DNA of 16,636 bases from Hydrogenothermus sp964516095 (GTDB taxonomy: Bacteria; Aquificota; Aquificia; Aquificales; Hydrogenothermaceae): positions 1-16,636 of the forward strand of contig CAZEYS010000032.1 in the NCBI GenBank assembly GCA_964516095.1, read 5' to 3'. The position numbers were made by a program, and so were the translations under genes. The stretch's first letter is position 1. Each line of letters opens with the position of its first letter. Under the pieces are notes generated by a model. It was not told the DNA's origin. It searched no databases and saw only the letters and a list, made by a program, of their open reading frames with translations. Shown piece by piece: positions 7,573 through 15,415 of this stretch.

Positions 7573-10338
7573 ATGGATAAAATTGTTGTTTTAGGGGCAC
7601 GCCAGCATAACCTTAAAAATATAAATGTGGAAATTCCAAAAAATAAACTTGTTGTAATAACAGGTCCTTCAGGGTCTGGTAAATCATCTTTGGCCTTTGA
7701 CACAATATACGCTGAAGGACAGAGAAGATACGTTGAAAGTTTATCAGCATATGCTCGCCAGTTCTTAGGTTTAATGGAAAAACCTGATGTTGATAGTATA
7801 GAAGGCCTTTCTCCTGCGATAGCCATAGACCAAAAAACAACATCAAAAAATCCCCGTTCTACCGTCGGAACAATAACAGAAATATATGACTACTTAAGAC
7901 TATTATTTGCAAGAGTGGGAAAACCGATATGTCCAGAATGTAAAAATCCAATTTCTTCTCAATCTCCAGAAGAAATCGTTGAACAGATTTTGTCTTTAGA
8001 AGAAGGAAGTAAACTTCAGATTTTAGCTCCAGTAATTAGAGGTAAAAAAGGACAGCACAAAGATATTTTAGAAAAAATACAAAAAATGGGATATCCACGT
8101 GTACGTGTAGATGGTAATATATACAGCATAGAAGAAGTTCCCGAACTTGAAAAAAATAAAAAACATACAATAGAAATTGTTGTAGACAGGATAGTACTTA
8201 AAGATGGTGTACGAAGCAGACTTGTTGACAGCATAGAACAGGCTTTAAAAATTGCAGACGGTATTGTAATAGTTAATAACCTTTCAAAAAATGAAGACTT
8301 GGTATTTAGTGAGAAGTTTGCCTGTCCAGAACATGGATTTTCAATTTCAGAAATATCTCCACGGTTATTTTCCTTCAACAGCCCATACGGAGCATGTCCT
8401 GAGTGTAAAGGTTTAGGAATAATTCATAAAATAGACATAGACAAATTAGTAGACCCAAATAGAGCCGTTATAGAGGCCTTCAGAATTACAGACAGTTTCT
8501 ACTTTAAATATATCAAGAATATGATTTATGATTTTATCTACTATCACGACATACATAAATTCACAAAATTTAAAGATTTACCAGAACAATTAAAAGATGA
8601 GCTTTTATTTGACATAGTTACACATTTAGAAAGAAAATACCTTGATACAGATAACGAAAAACAGAAAGCAGAACTGGAAAAGTATATTAAAGAAGTTACG
8701 TGCCCAGTCTGTAAAGGATCCCGTCTAAAACAAGAAGCCTTATATGTACTGGTAAATGGAAAGAACATATGGGATATAACCAGAATGAGCATAAGACAAG
8801 CCTACGAGTTTTTCTTAGATTATGAAAAACAAGAAAAATCAAATAAAGAGAAGATTATTTCAGAAAAAATAGTAAAAGAAATAAAGGAAAGACTTAAATT
8901 TTTACTGGACGTTGGTCTTGATTACTTGACATTAGATAGAACAGCAACGACACTTTCAGGTGGAGAATCACAGAGAATAAGACTTGCAACCCAAATTGGC
9001 TCAAAATTAAGTGGAGTTTTATATGTATTAGATGAGCCTTCTATAGGGCTTCATCCAAGAGACACTGAAAAACTTATAAATACTTTAAAAAATCTTCGTG
9101 ATTTAGATAACACAGTTATTGTAGTAGAACACGACCCAGAAACAATAGAAGAAGCCGATTATATAATTGATATGGGGCCTGGTAGTGGTGCTTTTGGAGG
9201 AGAAGTAGTCGCTCAAGGAACACCTGAGGAAATAATGAATAATGAAAACTCTCTAACAGGTAAATATCTATCAGGTAAGTATACAATTGAAGTGCCAAAA
9301 CAACGTAGAAAAATAGATAAAAATAAAAAATTAGTAATAAAAGGTGCTAAAGAACACAATTTGAAGAATATAGATGTTGAAATACCACTTGGAGTATTTG
9401 TAGCAGTTACAGGAGTTTCTGGAAGTGGAAAATCAACCCTTATTTATGACATACTTTTAAATGCTGCTAACGAACACTTCGGTTATAAAGTAGATTTTGT
9501 AGGCAAGCATGACAGTATAGAAGGATGGGAACACATAAACAAAGTTATTAATGTAGACCAGTCTCCTATAGGTAGAACTCCCCGTTCAAACCCTGCCACA
9601 TATACAAAAGTATTTGATATTATTAGAAACTTATTTGCTTCTACCCCTGAAGCAAAGTTAAGAGGGTACACACCTGGCAGATTTTCATTTAATGTGAAAG
9701 GAGGAAGGTGCGAAGCCTGTAAAGGAGACGGTGTTGTAAAGATAGAAATGCATTTTTTACCAGATGTGTATGTTACATGTGATGTATGTGGGGGAAAAAG
9801 ATACAATAAAGAAACCTTATCTATAGAGTATAAAGGCAAAAACATTGCCGATGTATTGGATATGACTGTAGCAGAAGCCCTTGAATTTTTCCAGAATATC
9901 CCATCTATAAGAAATAAACTAAAATTACTTTATGATGTTGGACTTGACTATATCAAATTAGGACAACCTGCAACAACCCTCTCAGGGGGAGAAGCTCAAA
10001 GAATAAAACTTTCACGGGAACTTTCAAAAAGAGACACAGGAAAAACCTTATACCTATTAGATGAGCCCACTACAGGTTTACACAGCCATGACGTAAAAAA
10101 ACTAATCCAGGTTTTAAACCGTCTTGTTGAAAAAGGAAACACAGTTGTAGTAATAGAGCACAATCTTGATGTTATCAAAAACGCTGATTGGATTATAGAT
10201 CTTGGGCCTGAGGGAGGAGACAAAGGAGGACAGATTGTAGCAACAGGTACACCTGAAGACATAATGAAAAATCCTAAATCCTGGACAGGTAAATTCTTAG
10301 CAAAATACCTTCAATCAAATAATAAAAAGTTAAAATGA
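7573..10338 (+). CDS. uvrA: UvrABC system protein A (excinuclease ATPase)
   Basis: This 921-aa protein recognises DNA damage with UvrB in nucleotide excision repair. It has the double-ABC layout of UvrA. First half: Walker A GPSGSGKSS (31-39), YVESLSAYARQFL, Cys pair 120/123, a zinc module with C251/H254 and C275/C278, and signature LSGGE (461-465). Second half: Walker A GVSGSGKST (614-622), the DQSPIGRTPRSNPATY stretch, zinc finger C713/C716 and C736/C739, signature LSGGE (803-807), and the LDEPTTGLH Walker B. The length is slightly below the usual 940 or so residues. The first zinc module uses a CPEH rather than CxxC pair, a variant I believe occurs in other UvrA proteins. The ATG has a GAGG site 5 bp upstream. 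It follows the metal-efflux operon by 68 bp, and no functional link is evident. Confidence 0.98.
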   Translation: MDKIVVLGARQHNLKNINVEIPKNKLVVITGPSGSGKSSLAFDTIYAEGQRRYVESLSAYARQFLGLMEKPDVDSIEGLSPAIAIDQKTTSKNPRSTVGTITEIYDYLRLLFARVGKPICPECKNPISSQSPEEIVEQILSLEEGSKLQILAPVIRGKKGQHKDILEKIQKMGYPRVRVDGNIYSIEEVPELEKNKKHTIEIVVDRIVLKDGVRSRLVDSIEQALKIADGIVIVNNLSKNEDLVFSEKFACPEHGFSISEISPRLFSFNSPYGACPECKGLGIIHKIDIDKLVDPNRAVIEAFRITDSFYFKYIKNMIYDFIYYHDIHKFTKFKDLPEQLKDELLFDIVTHLERKYLDTDNEKQKAELEKYIKEVTCPVCKGSRLKQEALYVLVNGKNIWDITRMSIRQAYEFFLDYEKQEKSNKEKIISEKIVKEIKERLKFLLDVGLDYLTLDRTATTLSGGESQRIRLATQIGSKLSGVLYVLDEPSIGLHPRDTEKLINTLKNLRDLDNTVIVVEHDPETIEEADYIIDMGPGSGAFGGEVVAQGTPEEIMNNENSLTGKYLSGKYTIEVPKQRRKIDKNKKLVIKGAKEHNLKNIDVEIPLGVFVAVTGVSGSGKSTLIYDILLNAANEHFGYKVDFVGKHDSIEGWEHINKVINVDQSPIGRTPRSNPATYTKVFDIIRNLFASTPEAKLRGYTPGRFSFNVKGGRCEACKGDGVVKIEMHFLPDVYVTCDVCGGKRYNKETLSIEYKGKNIADVLDMTVAEALEFFQNIPSIRNKLKLLYDVGLDYIKLGQPATTLSGGEAQRIKLSRELSKRDTGKTLYLLDEPTTGLHSHDVKKLIQVLNRLVEKGNTVVVIEHNLDVIKNADWIIDLGPEGGDKGGQIVATGTPEDIMKNPKSWTGKFLAKYLQSNNKKLK

Positions 10339-10344
10339 TATAAT
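10336..10344 (+). promoter_or_regulatory. Candidate extended -10 promoter (TGATATAAT) upstream of the 215-aa gene
   Basis: A perfect TATAAT (10339-10344) preceded by TGA forms an extended -10 element, and the TGA is also the uvrA stop codon. The start would be near 10351, just before the Shine-Dalgarno. No good -35 box is visible at the right distance, as is tolerated with extended -10 elements. Confidence 0.35.
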
Positions 10345-10352
10345 AAAAAGAA

Positions 10353-10360
10353 AAAGGAGG
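10353..10360 (+). promoter_or_regulatory. Strong Shine-Dalgarno site for a TTG start
   Basis: AAAGGAGG lies 7 bp before the TTG at 10368. Its strength and spacing make TTG the likely start; there is no in-frame ATG until residue 33. Confidence 0.65.
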
Positions 10361-10367
10361 TTTTATC

Positions 10368-11015
10368 TTGAGAAAAATTGGATGGAGCGTGTCTCATCAG
10401 GAATTCATAATATCTGACCATTATTACTTTTCAAAACTTCAAAGGTACATAAAAGAAGCCGGTATGACCGTAGATGAAGTTGATGAGTTTGAAAAACTTG
10501 CAAACTACGATACTATAGTTTTTAACTATCCAGAAATACCTTTCTCTAAAGAAGAGGCAGATTTTATAGAAGAATTAGTTAAGAAAGGTAAAACTGTTGG
10601 TATTTTTGCATACTACAAAAATGAAGATAGAATAGCAGATACATGTAATACTCTCGCAGAAAGATTTGGAATTAAATTCAACGGAGATATTGTTGTAGAT
10701 AACGTTAATAATTATGACAATGACAATTTATTTATAGTTACATCAGATTTATACAACTTACCAGATAATATTAAAAAAGTAATGCTTGCCTGTACAGATA
10801 CCTTAATTACAACAAAGGCAGAAGTTAGACCTTTAGTTCACGGCGAAGATACAGCAGAATCTAAACTCGAGGAAGAAACTTTATTTTTTGCAGAGTATGT
10901 TCATCCTGAAAGCAATGGAAAATTTATAGCTGGTGGAACATGTGTTTTCTGGGATAACTATTCTATAGACCTTTTTAACAATAAAGAATTCTCTTTGAAT
11001 TTACTATCCAGGTAA
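10368..11015 (+). CDS. Uncharacterised protein, possible DUF4350/GATase-like fold
   Basis: I do not recognise this 215-aa protein with certainty. It starts with TTG behind a strong AAAGGAGG. There is no signal peptide or membrane helix, so it is probably cytoplasmic. An alternating beta/alpha pattern is visible: a strand MRKIGWSVS, then SDHYYFSKLQRYIKEAGMTV, an acidic helix, the strand DTIVFNYP (48-55), then a helix from KEEADFIEEL into KKGKTVGIF (70-80). Towards the end GGTCVFWDNYSIDLFNN (189-205) resembles the closing strand of DUF4350-type domains, a class-I-glutamine-amidotransferase-like fold without the catalytic Cys/His pair. Two cysteines (93, 142) and the late TCVFW cysteine are not in a recognisable motif. 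It follows uvrA by 29 bp, possibly with its own promoter, and is convergent with the leftward operon. A fold-level guess is all the sequence supports. Confidence 0.75.
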   Translation: MRKIGWSVSHQEFIISDHYYFSKLQRYIKEAGMTVDEVDEFEKLANYDTIVFNYPEIPFSKEEADFIEELVKKGKTVGIFAYYKNEDRIADTCNTLAERFGIKFNGDIVVDNVNNYDNDNLFIVTSDLYNLPDNIKKVMLACTDTLITTKAEVRPLVHGEDTAESKLEEETLFFAEYVHPESNGKFIAGGTCVFWDNYSIDLFNNKEFSLNLLSR

Positions 11016-11036
11016 AAAGATGGGGCTTTATGCCCC
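11014..11036 (-). terminator. Intrinsic terminator of the leftward operon
   Basis: Read on the - strand, GGGGC (11036-11032), loop ATAAA, GCCCC (11026-11022) forms a GC stem that stands out in AT-rich DNA, followed by ATCTTTTT (11021-11014). The hairpin uses the last codons and stop of the aminotransferase gene, and the T-run overlaps the stop of the convergent + strand gene. On the + strand the hairpin is not followed by a T-run, so it should act mainly leftwards. Confidence 0.75.
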
Positions 11037-12215
11037 TACTAAACTTTTATGAACCTTTTCCCAGATTTCTATTGCCTTTTTGCAGTCCTCTAAAGTTGGC
11101 ACCAAGGCTATTCTGAAATACTCACTTTCACATTTATTTTCACTGATTTGTGTTCCAGCACAAAAATTTTCACCTGGAGAGGTAATAATTCCATTTTCAA
11201 GTAAGGCCTTTACGTACTCTTTTACAGGTATATTTTTAGGAGATTTAATCCAAAAATAAAAGGTAGCCTTTGGATATAAGTATTCCAGACCTATTCTATT
11301 GAAAAAGTCTATAAATAAGTTTCTTTTTTGGTTGAAGATGTTATTTCTTTCCTTGACATGTTTGTCGTCAGACCATGCAGCCTTTGCAGCTTGTTGTATA
11401 AAATCTGGTGTGGCAACACCAAAAGAAGCTCTATACTTTTTGTATTTCTGGATTATCTTTTCGTCACCAGCTACAAAACCTGTTCTATATCCAGTCATCC
11501 CGCTTCTTTTTGAAAGGGAGTGAAATGCCACAACGTTATCTTCACCTATTTCAAGAATAGATGGAGGTCTATCTTTTTCTTCGAAGTAAATTTCAGCATA
11601 ACATTCATCACTGCATAGGATAATATCGTTTTCTTTGCATATTTGATAAATATCTTTTAGATACTCTTTATCTGCTGTAGCTCCAGTTGGATTGTGAGGA
11701 TAGTTTATCCATACTATTTTTGTCTTTTTCAGTATTTCTTGTGGAACTTTATCCAGTCTAAGTAAAAATTTATCTTCTTCTTTAAGTTTTACAGGATAAA
11801 CATTCCCATTTGCAAATAAGGTTCCTCTTTCATAAACAGGATAGGCAGGTGTTCCAAAAATTACATAATTTTTTTCTTCCTCAGGGTCAATAAAAACTAA
11901 AGGAAAGTGAAATATAGCTTCTTTTGAACCATTTGAAGGTATTATTTGGGTTTCAGGATCAAGCTGAACGTTAAACCTTCTTTTTAAATAGTCTGCTACT
12001 GCCATACGAAAGTCTTTTCTTCCAGCAACTGATGGATACTGTGATACTTCAGGAACAGCCTCTATTAAAGCTTTTCTTATAAACTCTGGAGTAGGCTCTT
12101 TTGGGTCTCCTGTACCAAAGTCGTAAATCGGGATATTTTTTTGGATTAACTGATTTTTAATTCTATTGAGTTCTTCCATTGGGTAAGGTTTTAAACTCTC
12201 TATAACTTTGTTCAA
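11028..12215 (-). CDS. PLP-dependent aminotransferase, DapC-like (succinyldiaminopimelate aminotransferase)
   Basis: This is a class I/II fold-type-I aminotransferase of 395 aa from the TTG at 12215. Family landmarks, numbered from that start: IYDFGTGDPKEPTPEF (about 30-45), the YPSVAGRKDFR motif, SNGSKEAIF (phosphate and cofactor site), NYPHNPTGA with the cofactor Asn at 175, SDECYAE (Asp203, Tyr206), and SLSKRSGMTGYRTGF with the PLP lysine at 236, then YFRIALVPT with the carboxylate-binding Arg. The opening KPYPMEELNRIK, the NGS(K/R)EAIF motif and the AWSDDKHVKERNNIF segment are closest to N-succinyldiaminopimelate aminotransferases of the lysine/peptidoglycan pathway. Another amino-acid substrate cannot be excluded. 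GGAGG lies 5 bp before this TTG and the gene then clears the thiS stop by one base. A TTG at 12230 would add five residues and overlap thiS. Last gene of the operon. Confidence 0.88.
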   Translation of the reverse strand: MNKVIESLKPYPMEELNRIKNQLIQKNIPIYDFGTGDPKEPTPEFIRKALIEAVPEVSQYPSVAGRKDFRMAVADYLKRRFNVQLDPETQIIPSNGSKEAIFHFPLVFIDPEEEKNYVIFGTPAYPVYERGTLFANGNVYPVKLKEEDKFLLRLDKVPQEILKKTKIVWINYPHNPTGATADKEYLKDIYQICKENDIILCSDECYAEIYFEEKDRPPSILEIGEDNVVAFHSLSKRSGMTGYRTGFVAGDEKIIQKYKKYRASFGVATPDFIQQAAKAAWSDDKHVKERNNIFNQKRNLFIDFFNRIGLEYLYPKATFYFWIKSPKNIPVKEYVKALLENGIITSPGENFCAGTQISENKCESEYFRIALVPTLEDCKKAIEIWEKVHKSLVGA

Positions 12216-12216
12216 A

Positions 12217-12420
12217 TTAGCCTCCACCAACGAAAGTTACTATTTCGACATTATCTCCATCTTTTATTTTATACGTTTCATATTCACTTTTTGGTATAAC
12301 ATCCATTCCTACAGCAACAGCAAAATTTGGAGCTTTTATACCTAAAGTTTTCACAAGTTCTGAAATTGTCATTGAGTCTTTATCGAAAACTTTTTCTTCA
12401 CCGTTTACTTTTATTTTCAT
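12217..12420 (-). CDS. thiS: ThiS/MoaD-family sulfur carrier protein
   Basis: This 67-aa ubiquitin-fold protein has the ThiS pattern: MKIKVNGEEKVF at the start, TISELVKTLGI, FAVAVGMDVIPKSEYETYKIKDGDNVEIVTFVGGG, ending in the C-terminal diglycine that is adenylylated and converted to a thiocarboxylate. In thiamine synthesis ThiS-COSH donates sulfur to the thiazole ring with ThiG. The ending VGGG is normal for the family (B. subtilis ThiS ends this way), and residue length and the IVTFVGGG ending favour ThiS over MoaD. No thiG, thiF or thiO is in the window, so a different sulfur-transfer role is possible. It starts 9 bp after lpxD behind GAGG, and its TAA is one base before the likely start of the aminotransferase gene. 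Confidence 0.88.
   Translation of the reverse strand: MKIKVNGEEKVFDKDSMTISELVKTLGIKAPNFAVAVGMDVIPKSEYETYKIKDGDNVEIVTFVGGG
12221..12225 (-). promoter_or_regulatory. Shine-Dalgarno site deciding the aminotransferase start
   Basis: GGAGG on the - strand falls inside the GGTGGAGGC codons at the end of thiS and is 5 bp from a TTG at 12215, supporting that start over the TTG at 12230, which has no such site upstream. Confidence 0.6.
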
Positions 12421-12429
12421 GCTTAATCC

Positions 12430-13431
12430 TCACTTCCTTAAGTTTTTCACAATTTCAGGAAGCTTATATAGTAAAAATAGTATCTTTTTCCATTTTGACC
12501 ATTCAACAGCATTTATCCCACTACCGTATACTCCTGGCTTTTCTATATTTTTTCCAACACCAGATTTTGCCGTTATTATTACGTTATCTGCTATATTTAC
12601 ATGGTCTGCAATTCCAACCTGACCTGCAAGTATACAGTTGTTCCCTACTTTTGAGCTACCAGCAATCCCAACTTGACTTACTATTATGCAGTTTTCTCCA
12701 ACTTGAACGTTGTGGGCTATCATAGTTAAATTGTCTATTTTAGTTCCTTGCTTAATAACAGTCTCGTCAAGCATAGCTCTGTCTATAGTTGTGTTTGCTC
12801 CAATTTCAACATCGTCTTCTATTATAACTTTACCAATATGTTTTATTTTATGATGTACTCCATTTTCCTGATAATATCCAAAACCATCTCCGGCTATTAC
12901 AGCCCCTGAGTGGATAATTACTCTATTACCTATTTTTGCGTCTTTATACACAGTTACTCTTGGATAGATGATACAATCGTTACCTATCTGTGTATTTTTT
13001 CCTATAAATGTAAAAGGATATATGATGGTATTATTTCCTATTTTGACGTTATCTTCTATTACAACGTAATCTCCAATATAAACATTATCTCCTATTTCTA
13101 CGTTTTTTCCGATTTTGGCAGTTTTTGCTCTACGGGGTTTTAGTTTTTCTTCAGGGTAGAGAATATCTATAAGTTTATAGAATACGTTTTGGGGATTTTC
13201 TACTACTATTTGGGTAATTGATGCGTTTTCAACTGGCTGTTTAACTAAAACTGCTGCAGCTTTTGTTTTTTTTAGAAGATCCTGTAGCCTTTTATCTGAT
13301 AAGAATGTAATATCATCTTCTGTGGCGTTAAATAAACTGGCTACTCCTTTTATATCTTTATCTTCACTGTAATTTATAAGCTTTCCGTTAAACAGTTCTG
13401 CAATTTTACTTATTCTCATTTCTTTGACCAT
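12430..13431 (-). CDS. lpxD: UDP-3-O-acylglucosamine N-acyltransferase (LpxD)
   Basis: This enzyme of the third step of lipid A synthesis transfers a 3-hydroxyacyl chain from acyl carrier protein to the glucosamine nitrogen. It has 333 aa from the ATG at 13431. The N-terminal uridine-binding domain (about 5-100) includes ISKIAELFNGKLI and ITFLSDKRL; the left-handed beta helix (about 103-300) is made of hexapeptide repeats such as IGKNVEIGDNVYIGDY. Signature HSGAVIAGDGFGY lies at 174-186, and the catalytic histidine is H240 in MIAHNVQ, matching His239 of E. coli LpxD. A C-terminal helix follows. The start overlaps ompH by 26 bp. An in-frame ATG at 13419 (MRISKIAEL) fits the usual family N-terminus better, but neither start has a clear ribosome site. 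ompH-lpxD adjacency is common in Gram-negative envelope operons. Confidence 0.95.
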   Translation of the reverse strand: MVKEMRISKIAELFNGKLINYSEDKDIKGVASLFNATEDDITFLSDKRLQDLLKKTKAAAVLVKQPVENASITQIVVENPQNVFYKLIDILYPEEKLKPRRAKTAKIGKNVEIGDNVYIGDYVVIEDNVKIGNNTIIYPFTFIGKNTQIGNDCIIYPRVTVYKDAKIGNRVIIHSGAVIAGDGFGYYQENGVHHKIKHIGKVIIEDDVEIGANTTIDRAMLDETVIKQGTKIDNLTMIAHNVQVGENCIIVSQVGIAGSSKVGNNCILAGQVGIADHVNIADNVIITAKSGVGKNIEKPGVYGSGINAVEWSKWKKILFLLYKLPEIVKNLRK

Positions 13432-13921
13432 CTAATAATTTTATTATTTTATCTGTTATATCTATTTTTTTATCAGCATACAGTACTATCCCAAACATTC
13501 CATTTGTGAAAACGATGTTTAAATTATGTTTATCTCCATAACTTTTTGCAACTGCCTTTATTTTTTCAATTAAATTCTTTTCATATTCTGCTTTCATCTT
13601 ATTCAAATCAGTCTGAGCTTTAACTGTTAATTGTTGAAGCTGTCTTTCTAATTTTCTTATTTGTGCTTGTTTTTCTAATTTGGCTTTATCACTTAAAAGA
13701 GGACTTTCAAGTTGTTTTTGTATTTCCCTTATCTGTTTTTGTATTTTTTCTACTTGGGTTTTATAATAGTTAAACTTATCCTCTATTTCTTTTTGCATTT
13801 TCTGTCCAGTTTTAGACTGGTTCATTGCTTTTATTAAATCCACATACGCATAATTTTCTGCAGCGTACAAGTTAAATGTTACAAAGAAAAGAAAAATAAA
13901 AATTGTTAAAAATTTTTTCAT
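13406..13921 (-). CDS. OmpH/Skp-family periplasmic chaperone
   Basis: This 171-aa exported protein has a signal peptide MKKFLTIFIFLFFVTFNLYA with likely cleavage after Ala20, then AYVDLIKAMNQSKTGQKMQKE, the typical opening of Skp/OmpH proteins. A long Lys/Glu/Gln-rich coiled coil (about 36-120) forms the tentacle helices, and KHNLNIVFTNGMFGIVLYADKKIDITDKIIKLL closes the small beta body. In the family it acts as a trimer that holds unfolded outer-membrane proteins in the periplasm. AAGGAGG lies 6 bp before the ATG. It overlaps lpxD at its 3' end, as in many envelope operons, though bamA, which often precedes it, is not here. Confidence 0.9.
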   Translation of the reverse strand: MKKFLTIFIFLFFVTFNLYAAENYAYVDLIKAMNQSKTGQKMQKEIEDKFNYYKTQVEKIQKQIREIQKQLESPLLSDKAKLEKQAQIRKLERQLQQLTVKAQTDLNKMKAEYEKNLIEKIKAVAKSYGDKHNLNIVFTNGMFGIVLYADKKIDITDKIIKLLDGQRNENK

Positions 13922-13955
13922 AAAAATCCTCCTTAACTGTAGAAAAAGTTATTAG

Positions 13956-14465
13956 CTACTTTTTATAAACCTTTCTTTTGAATATATCCTTAGGTGAGGA
14001 AACTCTGTCTATAAATAGCTTCCCGTTTAAGTGGTCTATCTCATGCTGTATAACTACTGCTTCAAAACCTTCTGTATCAAATTCTATAAGATTTCCATTT
14101 ATATCAAGAGCCTGTACTTTTATCCAGTTGTGTCTTTTTACATTACCAGTGTAATCTGGAACACTCATACATCCTTCACGTATTATTATTTCTCCATCTG
14201 TAGCTATTATTTTAGGATTTGAAAGAACCATCAACCCGTGGTTTAGTTTATTTTTTTTATGTTTATAATGTGATGCGTCTACTACTATTGTTCTTATGTG
14301 TTTATTTACCTGTGGAGCTGCGATGCCAACCCCACCAGGAGAGTTATACATTGTGAAGATTAAATTATCTACAAATTCTTTAAATTCTTTGTCAAAATTT
14401 TTTACTTCCACAGAAATTTTTTTTAATCTTTCATCAGGATACTTAAGAATTTCTAATTTTTTCAT
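13956..14465 (-). CDS. def: Peptide deformylase
   Basis: This 169-aa cytosolic metalloenzyme removes the formyl group from nascent N-terminal methionine. All three family motifs are present: GVGIAAPQV (45-53), EGCMSVP (97-103) with metal ligand Cys99, and QHEIDHL (140-146) with ligands His141 and His145 and catalytic Glu142. The opening LEILKYPDERLKKIS is also typical. Length is normal for type 1 enzymes. It starts 3 bp after the stop of the ACT-domain gene, so the two are probably translationally coupled, and a 34-bp gap with its own strong ribosome site separates it from ompH. The usual partner fmt is not in the window. Confidence 0.97.
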   Translation of the reverse strand: MKKLEILKYPDERLKKISVEVKNFDKEFKEFVDNLIFTMYNSPGGVGIAAPQVNKHIRTIVVDASHYKHKKNKLNHGLMVLSNPKIIATDGEIIIREGCMSVPDYTGNVKRHNWIKVQALDINGNLIEFDTEGFEAVVIQHEIDHLNGKLFIDRVSSPKDIFKRKVYKK

Positions 14466-14468
14466 TTT

Positions 14469-14978
14469 CTACATCTCTACTGTTTCTATTTTTTCGAGGT
14501 TCATATCTATGCCAAGCTGTTCTTTCAGGTCTTCTATTTCTTTGTATAATTCTTCTTCTGTTATATTGTCAGGTACTTCAACATCTGTAAGCAGAATATA
14601 AAGTTCACCAGATTTTTGTGTAGTCATATCTGTTATGTTTATTCCTTTCTTTGAAAGTACATCGCTTACATTGTAAACAATACCTGGTTTATCTGCTCCG
14701 TAAACAACCAGTTTAAATAGATTTTTTTCCTTTTCCTCAGGTTTTTCCACTTGCTTTATATTCACAGTGAGCCCTGATTCGTTGAGGGGTTTAAATGCAT
14801 CTTTGATTTCTTCTAACGTTTTATCTCCTTCGACTATAAGCATGATTGTAAACTCATCGGCAAGCTTTGCCATAGTGGAATCTTCAAGGTTAAATCCAAG
14901 CTCATATAAAACTTTAGAAACATCTCTTACTATCCCTGTTCTATCTTTTCCATAGGCATTGATTAAGAAGTAGGCCAT
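14469..14978 (-). CDS. Two-ACT-domain regulatory protein, GcvR-like
   Basis: This 169-aa protein is made of two ACT domains: residues about 3-76 with GKDRTGIV (10-17) and about 87-165 with GADKPGIV (94-101), joined by a charged linker (EKPEEKEKN). These Gly-x-Asp-(Arg/Lys)-x-Gly-Ile-Val motifs mark the ligand-binding turn of ACT domains. Double-ACT proteins of this form are usually annotated as glycine cleavage system transcriptional repressor (GcvR-like); in E. coli GcvR binds glycine and controls the activator GcvA. No DNA-binding domain is visible, as expected for GcvR. Its start is one base after the stop of gcvH, which supports a link to glycine or lipoyl metabolism. No GcvA-like protein is present in the window, so a GcvA-dependent mechanism is not shown. 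Confidence 0.87.
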   Translation of the reverse strand: MAYFLINAYGKDRTGIVRDVSKVLYELGFNLEDSTMAKLADEFTIMLIVEGDKTLEEIKDAFKPLNESGLTVNIKQVEKPEEKEKNLFKLVVYGADKPGIVYNVSDVLSKKGINITDMTTQKSGELYILLTDVEVPDNITEEELYKEIEDLKEQLGIDMNLEKIETVEM

Positions 14979-14979
14979 T

Positions 14980-15402
14980 TTATTCCTCTTCTTCTTCCTC
15001 TTCTATTTCTTCAAGATAGGCTCTGTAATCTTCAGCTGTCATCAAGTCTTCAACTTCCGATGGGTCTTTCATTTTTATTTCATAAATCCAGCCATCTTCA
15101 TAAGGGCTTGTATTTATAAGGTCAGGTTCTTCTTTTAAATCTTCATTCACAGATATTATTTGGCCGGTGAGTGGTGAAAATATATCAACAATAGCCTTTA
15201 TAGACTCCACTGAAGCAACTTTTTCTCCAGCTTCCACTTCTTTACCAACTTCTGGAAGTTCTACATAAACAACATCGCCAACTTGATGTTGACCATAATC
15301 TGTAATCCCAATAACAGCATCTTCCGTACCTTCAAGTTTAACCCATAGGTGGTCTTTGGTATAGTAAAGTCCATCAACTATATTAAAATCTTCTACAGCC
15401 AA
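14980..15402 (-). CDS. gcvH: GcvH-like lipoyl carrier protein
   Basis: This lipoyl-domain protein has 140 aa from the TTG at 15402. Landmarks: LYYTKDHLWVK, ITDYGQHQVGDVVYVELPEVG, then ESIKAIVDIFSPLTG, whose lysine (69 from this start) is the lipoylation site, and NTSPYEDGWIYEIK near the end. In glycine cleavage it carries the aminomethyl group between P, T and L proteins; none of those genes is here. It ends in an uncommon acidic tail, EEIEEEEEEE. Start choice: GGAGG at 15415-15411 is 8 bp before TTG 15402, while the alternative starts ATG 15417 and TTG 15438 lack a ribosome site, and the latter would sit at the predicted transcription start. Lipoate-binding LbpA proteins of sulfur oxidation resemble GcvH, but they are linked to hdr-like genes absent here. 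Confidence 0.9.
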   Translation of the reverse strand: MAVEDFNIVDGLYYTKDHLWVKLEGTEDAVIGITDYGQHQVGDVVYVELPEVGKEVEAGEKVASVESIKAIVDIFSPLTGQIISVNEDLKEEPDLINTSPYEDGWIYEIKMKDPSEVEDLMTAEDYRAYLEEIEEEEEEE

Positions 15403-15410
15403 TTTATGTT

Positions 15411-15415
15411 CCTCC
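15411..15415 (-). promoter_or_regulatory. Shine-Dalgarno site deciding the gcvH start
   Basis: GGAGG on the - strand lies 8 bp before the TTG at 15402. It overlaps the in-frame ATG at 15417 (ATGGAGG), so both cannot be used efficiently; the spacing favours TTG. Confidence 0.5.

Noticed and set aside
8323..8334. CPEH in place of CxxC as a broken UvrA zinc finger
   Set aside because: Histidine can serve as a zinc ligand and the remaining Cys pair is intact; I believe this variant occurs in other UvrA proteins.
12217..12240. ThiS ending in three glycines rather than two
   Set aside because: VGGG is a normal ThiS ending (as in B. subtilis), so it is not a sign of an altered carrier.
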